Below, in pieces: positions 35,502-46,387 of a stretch of 64,000 nt of DNA. Position 1 is the first letter of the stretch. Each line of letters starts with the position of its first letter. The translations under genes and the position numbers were made by a program. Below the pieces are notes generated by a model. The model was not told the DNA's origin. It made no database searches and was given only the letters and a program-made list of their open reading frames with translations. This DNA comes from Filosporella fistucella (Eukaryota > Ascomycota > Leotiomycetes > Helotiales), in the NCBI GenBank assembly GCA_030077755.1, contig JAQJZZ010000014.1, positions 1,550,001 through 1,614,000 of the forward strand, in the 5' to 3' direction.

Positions 35502-36836
35502 ATGGCACCTCCATCAATCAAATATATTGAAGACCTCACTTCCAAAGAATGCGAACAACTTACCCAACTACTTTGTCTTGCAGTCGATACCAGGCCATCT
35601 CCACAGTGGTTTTCCGAACAACAGATATGCATCTCACGCCTACCACCCTCCCTGCTGAAACCAGAAGGGATTCTTCCTCGCCTTGCCATGTCCCTTCCTG
35701 GCCATCCACAAAAGGCTCAGTTATGTAAAACCCACAAAGCGCTCAATAGCTACCTTATCCGGAGACTCTTCCTCCAGGTCACGGCAGAGACCACGACACG
35801 TTTACAGCGATTGGTAGATAATAAGCATCTACCACCCAATCTTTGCGCTTTCGTCAGGAGGATGCAGAGTATCAACAGTCTCTGGATGTCGCAGGATCTC
35901 TATCGTGTGACTTTCCAGGCTATGCCTAGTGATCCCCGGTTCGAAAGAGTCGAAGGTGACTGCGAGGCATGCATCTTGGCCACTGTGGGTGGAAATGGAG
36001 GGATTCTGACGGATTTGAGAGCCTCGATGCTTGGACGGAAGAAGAAGAAGGGTAAGATTGCAAGACTACTTAAGGTGGTAGATGCGTGGATTGACTGGAT
36101 GGGAAAGAGCGAGCGGATCATAGAAGACAGCGATGTGCTCGCCAAGGAAATCAGAGCCTGCAGACGACAGATGCAGATTGCAAGAAGGCAGTTGAAGAGA
36201 AACGTTAAGGAAGGTGTTGTGGATTCTCCAACTAAAACCACCGATCACGAAAATGTGCCGGAAGACGAAGAGACACTGCTGGGAGATGACCCGTTTGAAG
36301 ACAGGAAGGAAATGGATGAGCATGATGACCACGATGCTGAAAATCAGATTATTGATCATTATGCCCAAAGCATATTTTCCGGCTTGGATTCAGATAATCA
36401 TAGGGACTACACGCAGATGGACATCCATCCTGCGTTTAGAGACTCTCTTCAACCGTCTCGCGGATTTACCGCACAGAAATCAAGCACCAGTCGGTCCACC
36501 ACTGTTTACGCAGAAACTTTCGCCAGCCAAAACAACAATCCATATTTATCTACAGTGCCAAAACCTAAAACAGCTTACAGTGAGAGTATCTATAGCCAAC
36601 CTTCCCACGCAGCGACTACAAATTTCAAACCTACTTTCGGAGTCGGACAACGAACTTCAGACGAGCAAGCAAAAGCCTATGCTGAGCTCCTTGAGCAGCT
36701 GGCAAAAGATGAGTCGGACAAAAAAGAGAGCGGAAGACGCACAAGGCGCTCGACTAGACACGAGGAGCGAGATGAGCCTGCTGGTACAGGCTCTCGACCA
36801 TCCCGAAGAGATACGAGATGGAGTGACTTCCGTTAG
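35502..36836 (+). CDS. Conserved-looking fungal protein of unknown function
   Basis: A single exon of 444 residues starting MAPPSIKYIEDLTSKECEQL. I do not recognise the family. The N-terminal 230 residues look globular and helical, with a Cys/Trp-containing block (FERVEGDCEACILATVGG) and a basic patch (LGRKKKKGKIARLLK) followed by a probable coiled coil (EIRACRRQMQIARRQLKRN). The remainder is acidic, then Ser/Asn/Tyr-rich, and the C-terminus is charged and Arg-rich. No signal peptide or membrane segment is seen. It converges on the tRNase Z gene with a 184-bp gap. A nuclear or cytoplasmic role is possible but not shown. Confidence 0.72.
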   Translation: MAPPSIKYIEDLTSKECEQLTQLLCLAVDTRPSPQWFSEQQICISRLPPSLLKPEGILPRLAMSLPGHPQKAQLCKTHKALNSYLIRRLFLQVTAETTTRLQRLVDNKHLPPNLCAFVRRMQSINSLWMSQDLYRVTFQAMPSDPRFERVEGDCEACILATVGGNGGILTDLRASMLGRKKKKGKIARLLKVVDAWIDWMGKSERIIEDSDVLAKEIRACRRQMQIARRQLKRNVKEGVVDSPTKTTDHENVPEDEETLLGDDPFEDRKEMDEHDDHDAENQIIDHYAQSIFSGLDSDNHRDYTQMDIHPAFRDSLQPSRGFTAQKSSTSRSTTVYAETFASQNNNPYLSTVPKPKTAYSESIYSQPSHAATTNFKPTFGVGQRTSDEQAKAYAELLEQLAKDESDKKESGRRTRRSTRHEERDEPAGTGSRPSRRDTRWSDFR

Positions 36837-37020
36837 ATCTTTAAAGCAAAAAGAAGTTCTTGGTTTTGAGTAGCTTGGTATCACGTAATCAGACAATGTT
36901 GTACAAGTAAACCCATGACTTTTTACCCAGTGACCTGAGAAATTACCCACGCCCCTTTCCTGCACCCAGTCTAATGCCGCTCCTATGCTCCGCTCAATGC
37001 AAAAAAGTCAACTATCGAAT

Positions 37021-39780
37021 TCAATCTTCTTTGAGCTCGTATAGCTTCATCAAAGCAGGCTTGAATGCTTCAAGTTTGGCGAAATCTCCGATCTTGCAAC
37101 GCATGTAATCAAATGCAACGATAGCAACCTGATCTTTTCCGCCGTGGCTGTCCATGACTGGGATTTTCTGGTATCGTTGCGAAAAGTGAGTAAGCAGAAC
37201 TCGCCTTGCTCCCATTCTCCTGCCGATATCCAATGCTTCGGAAGTAGTGGAGTGTTTCTTAGCTATAGCATCACCTTGCAACTCGTCGTCGAAAGTAGCT
37301 TCGTGAATCAAAAGTGTTGCCCCTTTCCCAATATCTACAAATTTATCTGACGGACGGCAATCTCCCGAATAGGCAACTTTGAAGCCGTTGGGAAAGTTGA
37401 AAGCTACTGCCAGAGCTCCGTGGCAATGTTGTACGAGGCAGGAAACAATCGAGGAAAGGCCAAAGATGTTTGTCTCCTCTGGAGAAAACTCGTGCTTGAG
37501 CCCATTTGACCTTCTCATTATAAGCGGCTCAATTCTAGCATAGCCATAGTCCTCCACTTCAGAAAACTCCTGGAGCCATTTCAACATTCCTTCATCAGAC
37601 GCCACCAAAAGTCTGGGCTCTTTCGTCGACATCGGGTCAGCACTCTTTGTTTCATCTGCCCACGCTCTAATGACAGACGCTGTACCAAGGTGATGATCGG
37701 CATGAAGGTGACTGATCCATATAACCTTCAATTCTTTCAGAATCCCAGGCAGTTCAGCCCCAAATACTCTCTTCAGCTGACCTAGAGTGTTCTCGCCGCA
37801 GTCAAACAAATAATTTCCAGAGCCTGGGACACGAAGAAGGGTCGCTGACACGTTTCTGTACTTCGATGGTAGAGCTGAGCCGGTACCGAGGGTAATTATC
37901 TCAGCATCCTTGCAAAGAATGTCCTTCTGATTTTCGTCAAGTAGTGCTTGATATTCTGGCCTCGAGACAGCGTCACGAGCGATCCCTGCTAGTTTGAGAA
38001 CATCTGAAGAGGTATCCTTTATTATGGCTCCAGTATCAAGGTGACGAACAACTGCATTATCTTCAAGTACAACTTTGGGCTCCAACTGAATGGTGTGACC
38101 AACTCTTGCTCTCTCATAAGGCCGTTCGGCAAGCCTGTGTGGGATCTCGTTACTGTACTGCGGGATAGGGAAGCGCTCAGCGTCGAGGAGATGCAGCCGG
38201 ATAGCGGCAGCGGCAGGTGATTCCAGCGAAATATAGTTGGCACAGCAGTCCTTTGAAGAGACGATATGTTTCAAGTCCTTAAGTTCTTGCATGAACTTCA
38301 ACAACCTGGGGTCAGCAGCCACACCAGGACCAAGAATCCAAATCGCAGCTCCTATACCATTCATAACTTTTGCAGCTGACCACTCATCTCGGGCGAGGAG
38401 AGGAGCAATGTAAGACGTGTCTGGTAAATCAATGACAGCAAAACCACCACCTTCCTTCCCTGGCGCCATTACCATCTCAGGAGTGACAACCTTTCCATCC
38501 ACTGTGGTCACACTTTGTCCTTCAGTCAGGCGTCTGAATTCTGGTCCAGGCTTGACGCCCGCATCCTTTGCCTTCTGGGGATTGAACTTGCCTCTCTGAG
38601 GGTGATTCTTAATAATGTAACACATGGAAGTTGGGGAGGGTACAGTAGGCGGAAGTGATTCGACCAAAGCTCCAGGCCAGGGATTTCGGACAAGTACATC
38701 AATGTCGGTAGCATGGGGATCTTCATCAAGAGTAGGACCATAGTATCTCTCTATTTTTCCTTCACTATTTCTCCGGAAAATTGCTGCAGGTCTCTGGACC
38801 TGTGATAGCTTCTTCTTGACGAGTGTGTCCATGCGCCATGATGAATCGAACATTGATGCGACTACTGCCCTTCGCATCTGGTCGTAACGGTCCTCCTGCT
38901 CTTCTTGTGTCTCTATTTGTCCCTCAGGAGCAGTTGATGGGGCAGCACCCGTGAATTCATCGTGGCTTCTCTTCCTCATAGCCCGGATGTCAGGTTCTAC
39001 AACCATTGCCCATACCTTAATCCTATCATCTGACCATGTTGGCTCCCAGTTGCTGGGGTTTTCCGGTTGTGAACGGTATTCATTTGTGAAAAGAGGCATT
39101 CCTTTCCTGAAGACGAATCGACGTGCCGTTGCGAGTAAATGCGTCAGATTCCGCCCTCCATGAATATTCAGCCACTGCTTCTCTTGTTCAACCTCGCCAG
39201 CTGCACCTCCCTTCTTTCGGTTTGCCTCCTCTGCAGTTCGTTTCCTCTCCTCAAACGCGGCAGTTGTTGAATCTGCGAGGGTAAGGATCATTCCTAGCAA
39301 GCCTCCTGTGTTTGCCCATCCTACAGTGCCAGTAAGGAATATATCTTCAACTTTCGAAAGTGTTATTTTCCTTTGAACGGCTGCTCTCTGTGTGCCTTCG
39401 GCGATACTCCCTATCAAGTATCTCTTGCTATCGAAATGCAAGAGAAGGGTCGTTCCAGGCGTGTCTGCCGTTGGCGTCGTGAGGAATTGTACCCAGCACT
39501 TCATTTTGTTGTGGCCGAAGTTACCCGCAGTAAACTCCCTTTTAGCACTGTTTATGATGTTCTTACTTTTCGGTTTGAAGGCAAGATAGTAATCATTAGT
39601 TCGGCGCTGCTTCAGCTTAGGTCCAGGAGCCAATCGATCAATATGTATGGGATTCGAACGCTCGTGTCGAAGATTAGAGATATAGGGTTGAGCAACACGA
39701 GTTGCCTTCAAACGAGACGTAGCTGGCGTATGGAGCTTCAAGGAAACCAGTCTTCTGACGACGGGTACAGAATCATGCAT
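37021..39780 (-). CDS. TRZ1: Long-form tRNase Z (ELAC2/Trz1)
   Basis: A single exon of 919 residues. The C-terminal metallo-beta-lactamase domain has the zinc motif HLHADHHLG, a downstream YSGDCRPSDKF and LIHEATFDDE, and the histidine motif THFSQRYQKIP, all tRNase Z signatures. The N-terminal half is the degenerate duplicate of the domain with the substrate-binding arm, as in all long forms; GWANTGGLLGMILTLAD is its conserved core. The enzyme removes the 3' trailer of tRNA precursors. The first 92 residues before an internal Met (39504, MKCWVQFLTT) are strongly basic with only three acidic residues in the first 60, which resembles a mitochondrial targeting extension. Internal initiation would give a nuclear form. 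Confidence 0.94.
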   Translation of the reverse strand: MHDSVPVVRRLVSLKLHTPATSRLKATRVAQPYISNLRHERSNPIHIDRLAPGPKLKQRRTNDYYLAFKPKSKNIINSAKREFTAGNFGHNKMKCWVQFLTTPTADTPGTTLLLHFDSKRYLIGSIAEGTQRAAVQRKITLSKVEDIFLTGTVGWANTGGLLGMILTLADSTTAAFEERKRTAEEANRKKGGAAGEVEQEKQWLNIHGGRNLTHLLATARRFVFRKGMPLFTNEYRSQPENPSNWEPTWSDDRIKVWAMVVEPDIRAMRKRSHDEFTGAAPSTAPEGQIETQEEQEDRYDQMRRAVVASMFDSSWRMDTLVKKKLSQVQRPAAIFRRNSEGKIERYYGPTLDEDPHATDIDVLVRNPWPGALVESLPPTVPSPTSMCYIIKNHPQRGKFNPQKAKDAGVKPGPEFRRLTEGQSVTTVDGKVVTPEMVMAPGKEGGGFAVIDLPDTSYIAPLLARDEWSAAKVMNGIGAAIWILGPGVAADPRLLKFMQELKDLKHIVSSKDCCANYISLESPAAAAIRLHLLDAERFPIPQYSNEIPHRLAERPYERARVGHTIQLEPKVVLEDNAVVRHLDTGAIIKDTSSDVLKLAGIARDAVSRPEYQALLDENQKDILCKDAEIITLGTGSALPSKYRNVSATLLRVPGSGNYLFDCGENTLGQLKRVFGAELPGILKELKVIWISHLHADHHLGTASVIRAWADETKSADPMSTKEPRLLVASDEGMLKWLQEFSEVEDYGYARIEPLIMRRSNGLKHEFSPEETNIFGLSSIVSCLVQHCHGALAVAFNFPNGFKVAYSGDCRPSDKFVDIGKGATLLIHEATFDDELQGDAIAKKHSTTSEALDIGRRMGARRVLLTHFSQRYQKIPVMDSHGGKDQVAIVAFDYMRCKIGDFAKLEAFKPALMKLYELKED

Positions 39781-40217
39781 CGAACTACTCTACCAGTTCG
39801 CCTTGCTCAAATATCTGAATAAATATTTTGGTTTTGATATCACGATTAGTCAGCAGCCTTATCGATATCTCCGACTGTATCACTATGGCTCTGTTATACA
39901 TACCTATGCCCGTAGGGTTGGGATACATTCTTAACTTCTCGGTATGATTAGATGAATAAGCACAATCGAGTGAACCAAATTCGAAAGATCAAAATACCAT
40001 CACAATGTACATGAATTCGAATCCTGATTCTATTGGTGGCGAGCTCAACGCTAGAACCAGAGTCTAGGGGCAACGTTATGATCAAGACACTCAGTAAACT
40101 AATTGAACACATTATCACCGTCCATATGCATTGAACCAACAATCTGTGATCCAAATAAGCAGTCCTTGCTCCCCCATTCCTATACGCCGTCATATCATGC
40201 ATCATTGTTATTTAGAA
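39781..40217. other. Intergenic between LAMMER kinase and tRNase Z
   Basis: The region of 437 bp holds the promoter of tRNase Z and the 3' flank of the kinase, both on the minus strand. Several open frames on both strands have no content. Confidence 0.4.
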
Positions 40218-42516
40218 TCAATGGCGGTAGCCATTATGTCTCGACCCTGCTGTGGCAAGTGCTTCCTCCGCAGCCTTTTGCCTTGCAAGACGAATTTTGG
40301 TGGCTTCCGTACCATCGTCTGGTGTTGCAGCTTCCTTGAACCACGGATGCTGCAAGGCCTGCTTTGCGGTGATTCGCTCGGCCGGGTCGTACACAAAGAT
40401 CTTTTGAAGAAGATCCAAGAAATTGCGGCAGAATTTGTTGTTGTCAGGGATGATCTCCTGCAGAGGTGTTAGCTTCGATTGGACTCATGGACGGGACGTG
40501 GATAATTACATCCAAACGCTTCATAGCTTTCACGAACCGCCTTGAAGCTCTAGTAGTCTCCTGTTGAGGATAATCGAGCTTTAATCGCTTGAAAAATCTA
40601 TCAAAGGGTCAGTATGCAAGGGTGAAATCATGTCAACGACAAACATACTTTGCTGCTGGGTTCCCTCCATTCCGCTTCGCCATTGCATTAACAGCTTGAA
40701 TAAGATGCGAATCCAACCGGGTGCCACAAACACTTTCCATCATTGCGAGATGCTCCAAGTTGTCATGGGTCTGAAATAGTGCATCCCCGGTGAAGAACTC
40801 CACAAGAATGCAGCCAATGCTCCAGATATCGCATGGAAATGACCACCCGAGTCCGAGTATGATCTCAGGAGCTCTATAGTGGCGAGTAGACACCACTGAT
40901 GAATGATACTCGTCCTGAAATGTGGCAGAGCCGAAATCAATCAGTCGAATCTCCGTATCCAGAAGGACCTTGCGTTGTGCAGCTTGGCGACTAATTGTGG
41001 CAGAAGATGAGGGAATTCTGCGGCTGTAAGTGAATGCCTGATACCCACTGTCGCAGAGAAGAATGTTCTCAGGTTTCAAATCTGTGTGTATGAGGTTGAG
41101 ATCATGTAAGACTGCAAAGAATTAGTGATGTAAGTGGGATGAAGGGGAAAACGTACAAGCAACACTCGTGAAAAGTTGACGAGCGAAGCTCTGGATTTGG
41201 CTGTTTGGAAACGGTACGAATGAATTGCCTTTGAGAAAATCAAAGACACTCTGGCCGAGCAGGTCCATAACAATACAAATGTGGCCTCGGTAGTCGAAAC
41301 AATCTCGCAAGTGGATACATCGATTCCGGTTCTCGTTGTCGTTGGCCTTGAGAGTCGACAGGACTCGGAGCTCTATTCGAGAAGCGTCCCGATACTTCTG
41401 AACGGATCTGATGATCTTTATTGCAACATGTTTGTTCCTTTTCCTGTCTTTTGCCTGGACAACTTTACCGAAAGTTCCTTGACCAAGGAGTTTGGTAACT
41501 TGATCTGCAAAAAAGTCAGCATCATTGAGAAATATTCAGTATGTAACTCACATCTGTCCGTGAGGTCCGAGTCTGGAACAACTATGTAATGACCATCGTC
41601 GTCGTCGACTTTGCTGTTCTTCGTATACGAAGTCTGGCATTTTGTCAATATTGTACGAGGAAGGCTGCAGGAAACTCACATCTGGAACTTGTTTGACTAG
41701 TACTTCGGGAGCCTTAATCGGGGGCCTCGGTGGTGGTTTATAGTTGGTGAAGGCGTCACCATTCGTCTCTAATTCTTTTCGTTTGGCCTCGTTGGCAATT
41801 TGCAGTCTCGTGGCAGTTCTCTTTCTCTTCTGGCCCGGCTGAACATCCACAGCCTCATATCCGTTCTGTCCATTCGACGAGTGAGAGCCTAATGATGTTG
41901 CTGCTGTCGTGTGTATCGCAGATGTAGTTCGATCAGTCGAGATTGTAGACCCAGAAGAATTCTGGTACTCGGGAGATTGATTGTTGGAATGAGATGGGCC
42001 AAGATGATAGACAGGATCATAGGCTGACGCAGCGTCATCACCCTTCCGTCTTTTGGCTGTGTGTCGATTTCCACCTGCTATTGAGCGAGATGCTTGTGTT
42101 GTTGACACGACTGATGCGGACGGCTCTGGAGAGTCATCGATGACGATGACCTCTTTGGGAAGGCCATTTTTATAGAACGTGTGCCAATCAGGTTCCCGAG
42201 GTTCCCTCGACCGTTGTCTCTTTTTAGGGTTCGACTTGGAAGTCGTAGCGGTAGAAGATGGGGGCATCACGGCGGGTTTCGTTTCGATTCTTCCAGACGA
42301 TACCGTGTTTTGACTTATTCGTGAGGGGTCGGGTACACCGACGCTATTCGATGATGTGCCGTTACTCGAAGGAGTCGAAAAGTTGTACGCTCCCAAACGG
42401 CTGGCGCCGTTCAACACTGTATTGTTCGCTCTGTAGGTAGTGTTCGATTGATAGTTTTGATGGTGGGAGTATCCGTAGCTAGGGTGATGAGGAGGCAAAG
42501 TCGAGGGTGTCGACAT
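40218..42516 (-). CDS. LAMMER (CLK-type) dual-specificity kinase
   Basis: Exon 1 starts at 42516 ([16 protein letters not shown]) and encodes a long Ser/Asn/Tyr-rich N-terminal region with basic patches ([14 protein letters not shown]). Introns near 41690-41640, 41550-41500, 41155-41110, 40650-40600 and 40510-40455 join the kinase domain. Seen in order: GQGTFGKVV nucleotide loop, VAIKII lysine, [12 protein letters not shown] catalytic loop, [24 protein letters not shown], and [11 protein letters not shown], the defining LAMMER motif. The last exon carries [22 protein letters not shown]. The family (yeast Kns1, fission yeast Lkh1, human CLKs) phosphorylates SR-type proteins and others, and links nutrient and stress signals to gene expression. 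Total length is about 680 residues. Confidence 0.93.
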
Positions 42517-44333
42517 TGCACAGTGAGAAATGTCCTGTTTTCCACCCAGGCGGGCTCAGACGATGGTAAACCGAATAATCGGTCCCGCTGATGACGATGA
42601 AGCCTAGATGTGATATTCTAGTCTACAGCATTCAATCTGCAGACAGAATGGATAATCTGAATATCGATATGGACTGAATTGCGCGCTCTGCAGAAGATCT
42701 GGTGGTTCGGGGTCGTCCACGGGCGCGTGGCCAAAGGTGCTTGAGATGGGATTCACTGTTTGGCGGGAGGCATTTCAATCCCGACTTTTGGTGAAAGGGT
42801 ATGGTTGGGAGTCTTCGTGACAAAACGATAGAACCAGATCATCAAAATGTTCGTTTGAAGGAGGCCTTGAGGATTCAATGAACAGTCGGGGCTTTCCAAG
42901 AAGTTACGAACCTGCGAGTTGGGCTTGCTTTCGAAGCGAGGAGCTTTAGCGTGATAAACTCCGCTTTTGCTCACGTATTAATGGATGAGAGGACAAAGTG
43001 ATAACACCATCTCAAATTCACCCACGCTGCGAATATGTCTTTATTTCATAGTTTATACCCGGCCAGTCTACTTTTTGATACTCAACCATAATTGAAGTTT
43101 CAGAAACAACAAATGCTCCAAGAATGAATACAATGAGGCGTTATCTACCCCGTGAAGTGTTGAAATGTTGGACATGTCTCTCAGGGCAACCGCAAATTTA
43201 TTTATGCAGCACGTCTTTCCCCTCATTCATAATCTGCTCACCGTGAGCTCAACCGGCTGATGAACATAATTGTGAACAATCAGCATATCCAAGAATACGT
43301 TTTATCTCGAGTAATGTTGCCTCGTCGTAAGCAACTGGACGAAAGTGAAAAGCCGAGCTCCCGCCTTGCAGCTACCTTTCATTGATTCGATTCGATTCAC
43401 ATTTACCGGTCCTGCACCCCATTCTTTAAGAAGAGGTCTTTCAATGCCCGCAAGAATTTATGAGTATGGTGCCAAGATTTTGATATTCAATCCCGATCAC
43501 GCTGACACGTCTGAGGAGGAGGAGGAATATTACATAGTACCATGGGAGAAAGTGTGCCATGGTACTATGTAATAGGCATGTCAGTATGAGATCCAGACGA
43601 TACAATTTTTGCCTTGATGCCGGCCACCCAGACTGTTTGACGCGTGCGGCGGTCATCGTCCTCATGACCCTCTAGGGCTCTAGGAAAAGTCGCAAGCTCG
43701 CCGTGGCAATTTCATAAACGAGTCTCCAAGTAATCATCCGCGTCTCAAGGGAGATAATGAAATTTCCTGCACACTTTGGAAACATTCTCCGTGCTGCAAA
43801 TAAATCAAATGTTTCTATGAAAAGCTTGATATGGACGTGCGTGAAGTATGATCGTCCCATTCGTCACATCATTTCATGCGGATATTTGATTCGTCAGGCT
43901 GGGGTAATTCTACCTTACACGTGACAACTCAGGGTGAGAGTATGGTGAGTGAAGAGTAAAGGTAGATACTTGCAGAGGAACTGGGTAGACCTCTATCCAA
44001 TTGACAGGAGCACAAGCAAGGTTATCTACAGGATGCACAGTTTTCTTATCTTAGAAAACATTTGTAATTATACCCTGTACACAGAATTCACATCACTTCC
44101 TTCTCACGGAAGACCGCAAAGAGGCTCCGTTGGTCGACACCTATCTCAGGCTGAAATTTTATATGATCTCTATGATCTATGCAATTTCGAGACACAGAAA
44201 GGCCACCCTCAAACGCCACGCTTTGAAATGCCACATTTTCATAGCCCCAGTGTAAACCTATCGCTCATCTCAATGCAGTTGTTCCCATTTCAGTCCCAGA
44301 TTGAGCCGCAAGCTTGAACTTCATCTCACATGC
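42517..44333. other. Gene-free 1.8 kb containing a perfect hairpin
   Basis: This is the promoter of the LAMMER kinase and the 3' flank of the sideroflexin gene. Apart from the hairpin listed separately, I see no gene. Open frames at 43345-43572 (+) and 43949-44317 (+) have no domain or splice partners. Confidence 0.45.
43528..43574. repeat. Perfect 18-bp inverted repeat, 11-nt loop
   Basis: The left arm TATTACATAGTACCATGG (43528-43545) is the exact reverse complement of the right arm (43557-43574), separated by GAGAAAGTGTG. Transcribed, it would form a stable hairpin. There is no T-run after it, so a Pol III-type terminator is unlikely. It could be a small foldback element or a cruciform-forming site. 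Confidence 0.9.
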
Positions 44334-45517
44334 TTAAATACCCCTGTTGAAAACAACATTTCCATTGTCTCCTCCTTTTCCCCAGAATTCTTCTTCCAAA
44401 CTCGATGCATCAACACTTTGTCTTTGCGGAAATGCAGCAAGGGCCAGAGGCAAAGCAAATAGACTGGTGGTAAGAATTAACCCCAGGTTGACGGGAAGCG
44501 TGAGTCTTGGATTCTTTTTAAGCCATTCCTGCTTTTGAAGTCGGACCAAAATCAGGGGTGGAATGACCATTATGGGTGAACTGTTTAGTACTCTGCTCAA
44601 AGCAGTTTCAGAGACTGCAAGAGTAGCAGCTTTCTTACTCTTACCTAGAGAAGCCACTGCAGACTCGGATTTGCCTTCCTCTGCTAGTTTGGCCTTATCC
44701 GCTTCCGATAGGACAGGATAGATATCAATTCCTTGACGAATCTCTTCCCCACGCATGAGAAACACGTTCAAGGCTCCAGCACTAGCAACAGCTGCAAATG
44801 GAACAAGTCTGGTGAGAATCGTCTTTGTTGCTGGACTGACTCTTTTTAGTCGAGGAACAAGAGCATTGAGTCCCAAAGCGACCGAGCAAGATGCTCCTAC
44901 AGCCAGAAAGTATGATTGTGTGATCTTAGATACGGAAAGCGGAGTCGATTTGTTCGCATTTGCGTTGTTGATAGCGACATTCAAAGATTGGTTGGTGATC
45001 TGCCAAAGGAGAGTGCCAGTCGTCTACATTCAGTCAGCCAGTAACTTAAACACTGCACTGAAATATCTCACCTGAAGCCCAGGTGTAAGCATTCCTGCAG
45101 TTACAACCAGGTTCGAAAGGACGAAGGATGACATGCGGAATGGGAGGAAGACTGGCTCCCCAGTATCTGATGTAGTCAGCATCAGCCAATTCACGTCAAT
45201 CAGCAGCATCTACCAGGATGTAAGGTCGAATCGACGATTTTCTTTGCCTTCCATAGCTCCTCATTCATCTCTCCAATCTTTCCCTGCTTGTATGCAGCAA
45301 CCAAGCTTTTCGCATGTTCCAATCCAGCTCCATCGACAAGCAGCGTCCTGCAAGAGGTCAGTACATATACAAGCTCAGATTGCAACATCCATGACTTCAA
45401 AGAGCTTCCTTACCTTGGATCTGAGATGTTGGCTGAATGGCGAACTCTGCCCCAGTATGTGCTGAGATCATATTGCGATGCGGGGAGCTCGCGATAGCCT
45501 GGGAGCGATGCAGACAT
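44334..45517 (-). CDS. Sideroflexin family mitochondrial carrier
   Basis: Exon 1 starts at 45517 (MSASLPGYRELPASQYDLS) and introns near 45412-45350, 45223-45165 and 45072-45025 connect the rest. Family blocks are TYWGRVRHSANISDPRTLL, DTGEPVFLPFRMSSFV, TPGLQTTGTLLWQITNQS, NVAINNANANKST and SKITQSYFLAVGASC. The protein is about 325 residues with four or five hydrophobic segments. Human SFXN1 is a mitochondrial serine transporter and the yeast relative Fsf1 is the likely orthologue; serine transport here is inferred from the family. It lies in the inner mitochondrial membrane. The C-terminus (PQRQSVDASSLEEEFW) matches the typical family ending. Confidence 0.93.
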
Positions 45518-46300
45518 TGCTGCTGAGATTGGAAATCAATTGCACTAACGTATGAATCGATAGGTGTATCATATATTGCCGACCACAGGTTGAAGTCGTC
45601 GCCTCTTGAGATCGTAGGCTGTGACCCCTACGTCTTCGTGGAGCGGTGAGAGGCAGTGATCTTGAAGCTTTGTTCAGATCAAAATAAAAGCTCCTATGCA
45701 GGGCTGGTGCACAGCGATAAGGTCCAGCCGATATCGCCTAATAAATATGCCAAGAGCAAGCACAGGAAGCCCTTCACAAACTCGAGCAAGAGCTTATTGA
45801 TTGCAACGGGCGGAAATTTCCTCATAACTCAATTCTACGTGATTATCACAAGCCTGATGGCTGCACATACAGCCACTTCATAGCTAGGGGTGGCCGCTGC
45901 GATGTGTTTTCGACTGCTGGTGGGTGAAAATCAGTTTAGCTACAAAAGCCTATCAACATTTACAGCAGTCCAGGAGCTATGTCTCTTTTCAACATCAAAA
46001 ACAAGAGGGACTATATAGTAATTGTCGATTGTGCTCTATTGTGGGATCGCGGGGTTTGCACCCCAAAAACCGTGTCAAAAAAGGAAGGGGGGCAAAGGGA
46101 GAAACCCAAGTGTCGGTTTACAACTCTGAGTTCTCGTGACATAACATCAAGCTGGTTGGTGGAGTGGCGTTTTTATATTATCCTGTATGTGCTCAAGAAC
46201 ACTATATATTAAAATAAGCGGTGGCGGCGGTAAATTTGGCAGCATGGTGTAAGTGAGAGCTTTGTTTGTGTACGCAGCCGGGCCCCAGCTGACATTACTT
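45518..46300. other. Gene-free region upstream of sideroflexin
   Basis: The region of 783 bp includes the sideroflexin promoter and the 5' flank of the tRNA-like gene. Overlapping plus-strand open frames (45656-45883, 45924-46212) lack recognisable content. Confidence 0.4.
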
Positions 46301-46387
46301 TAGCTAGTAGCGTAATGGTTAACGCGTCAGATTTCGGTGACGGCAGTCATTCTCTGAAGATTGGGGGTTCGAATCCTCCCTGGATCG
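46301..46387 (+). tRNA. tRNA-Arg(TCG)-like gene with 14-nt intron, acceptor stem defective
   Basis: The D arm (GCGT/ACGC, loop AATGGTTA), anticodon arm (TCAGA/TCTGA) and T arm (GGGGG/CCTCC around TTCGAAT) all fold. The anticodon TCG lies at 46334-46336, and an intron of 14 nt (46338-46351) follows the base 3' of it, the standard nuclear position. The A box (TAGCGTAATGG) and B box (GGTTCGAATCC) are intact. The 3' acceptor strand CTGGATC calls for a 5' strand GATCCAG, but the sequence is TAGCTAG, which mismatches at positions 1-72 and 3-70. It may be a pseudogene or a recently damaged copy. A T-run suitable as a Pol III terminator lies near 46457-46464. Confidence 0.62.

Noticed and set aside
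39651..39660. GGATTCGAAC resembling the reverse of a tRNA T arm
   Set aside because: It lies within the tRNase Z coding sequence and no D or anticodon arm can be folded around it.
43345..43572. 75-residue open frame containing the hairpin
   Set aside because: The frame ends inside the inverted repeat and has no conserved motif; the hairpin itself is the signal.
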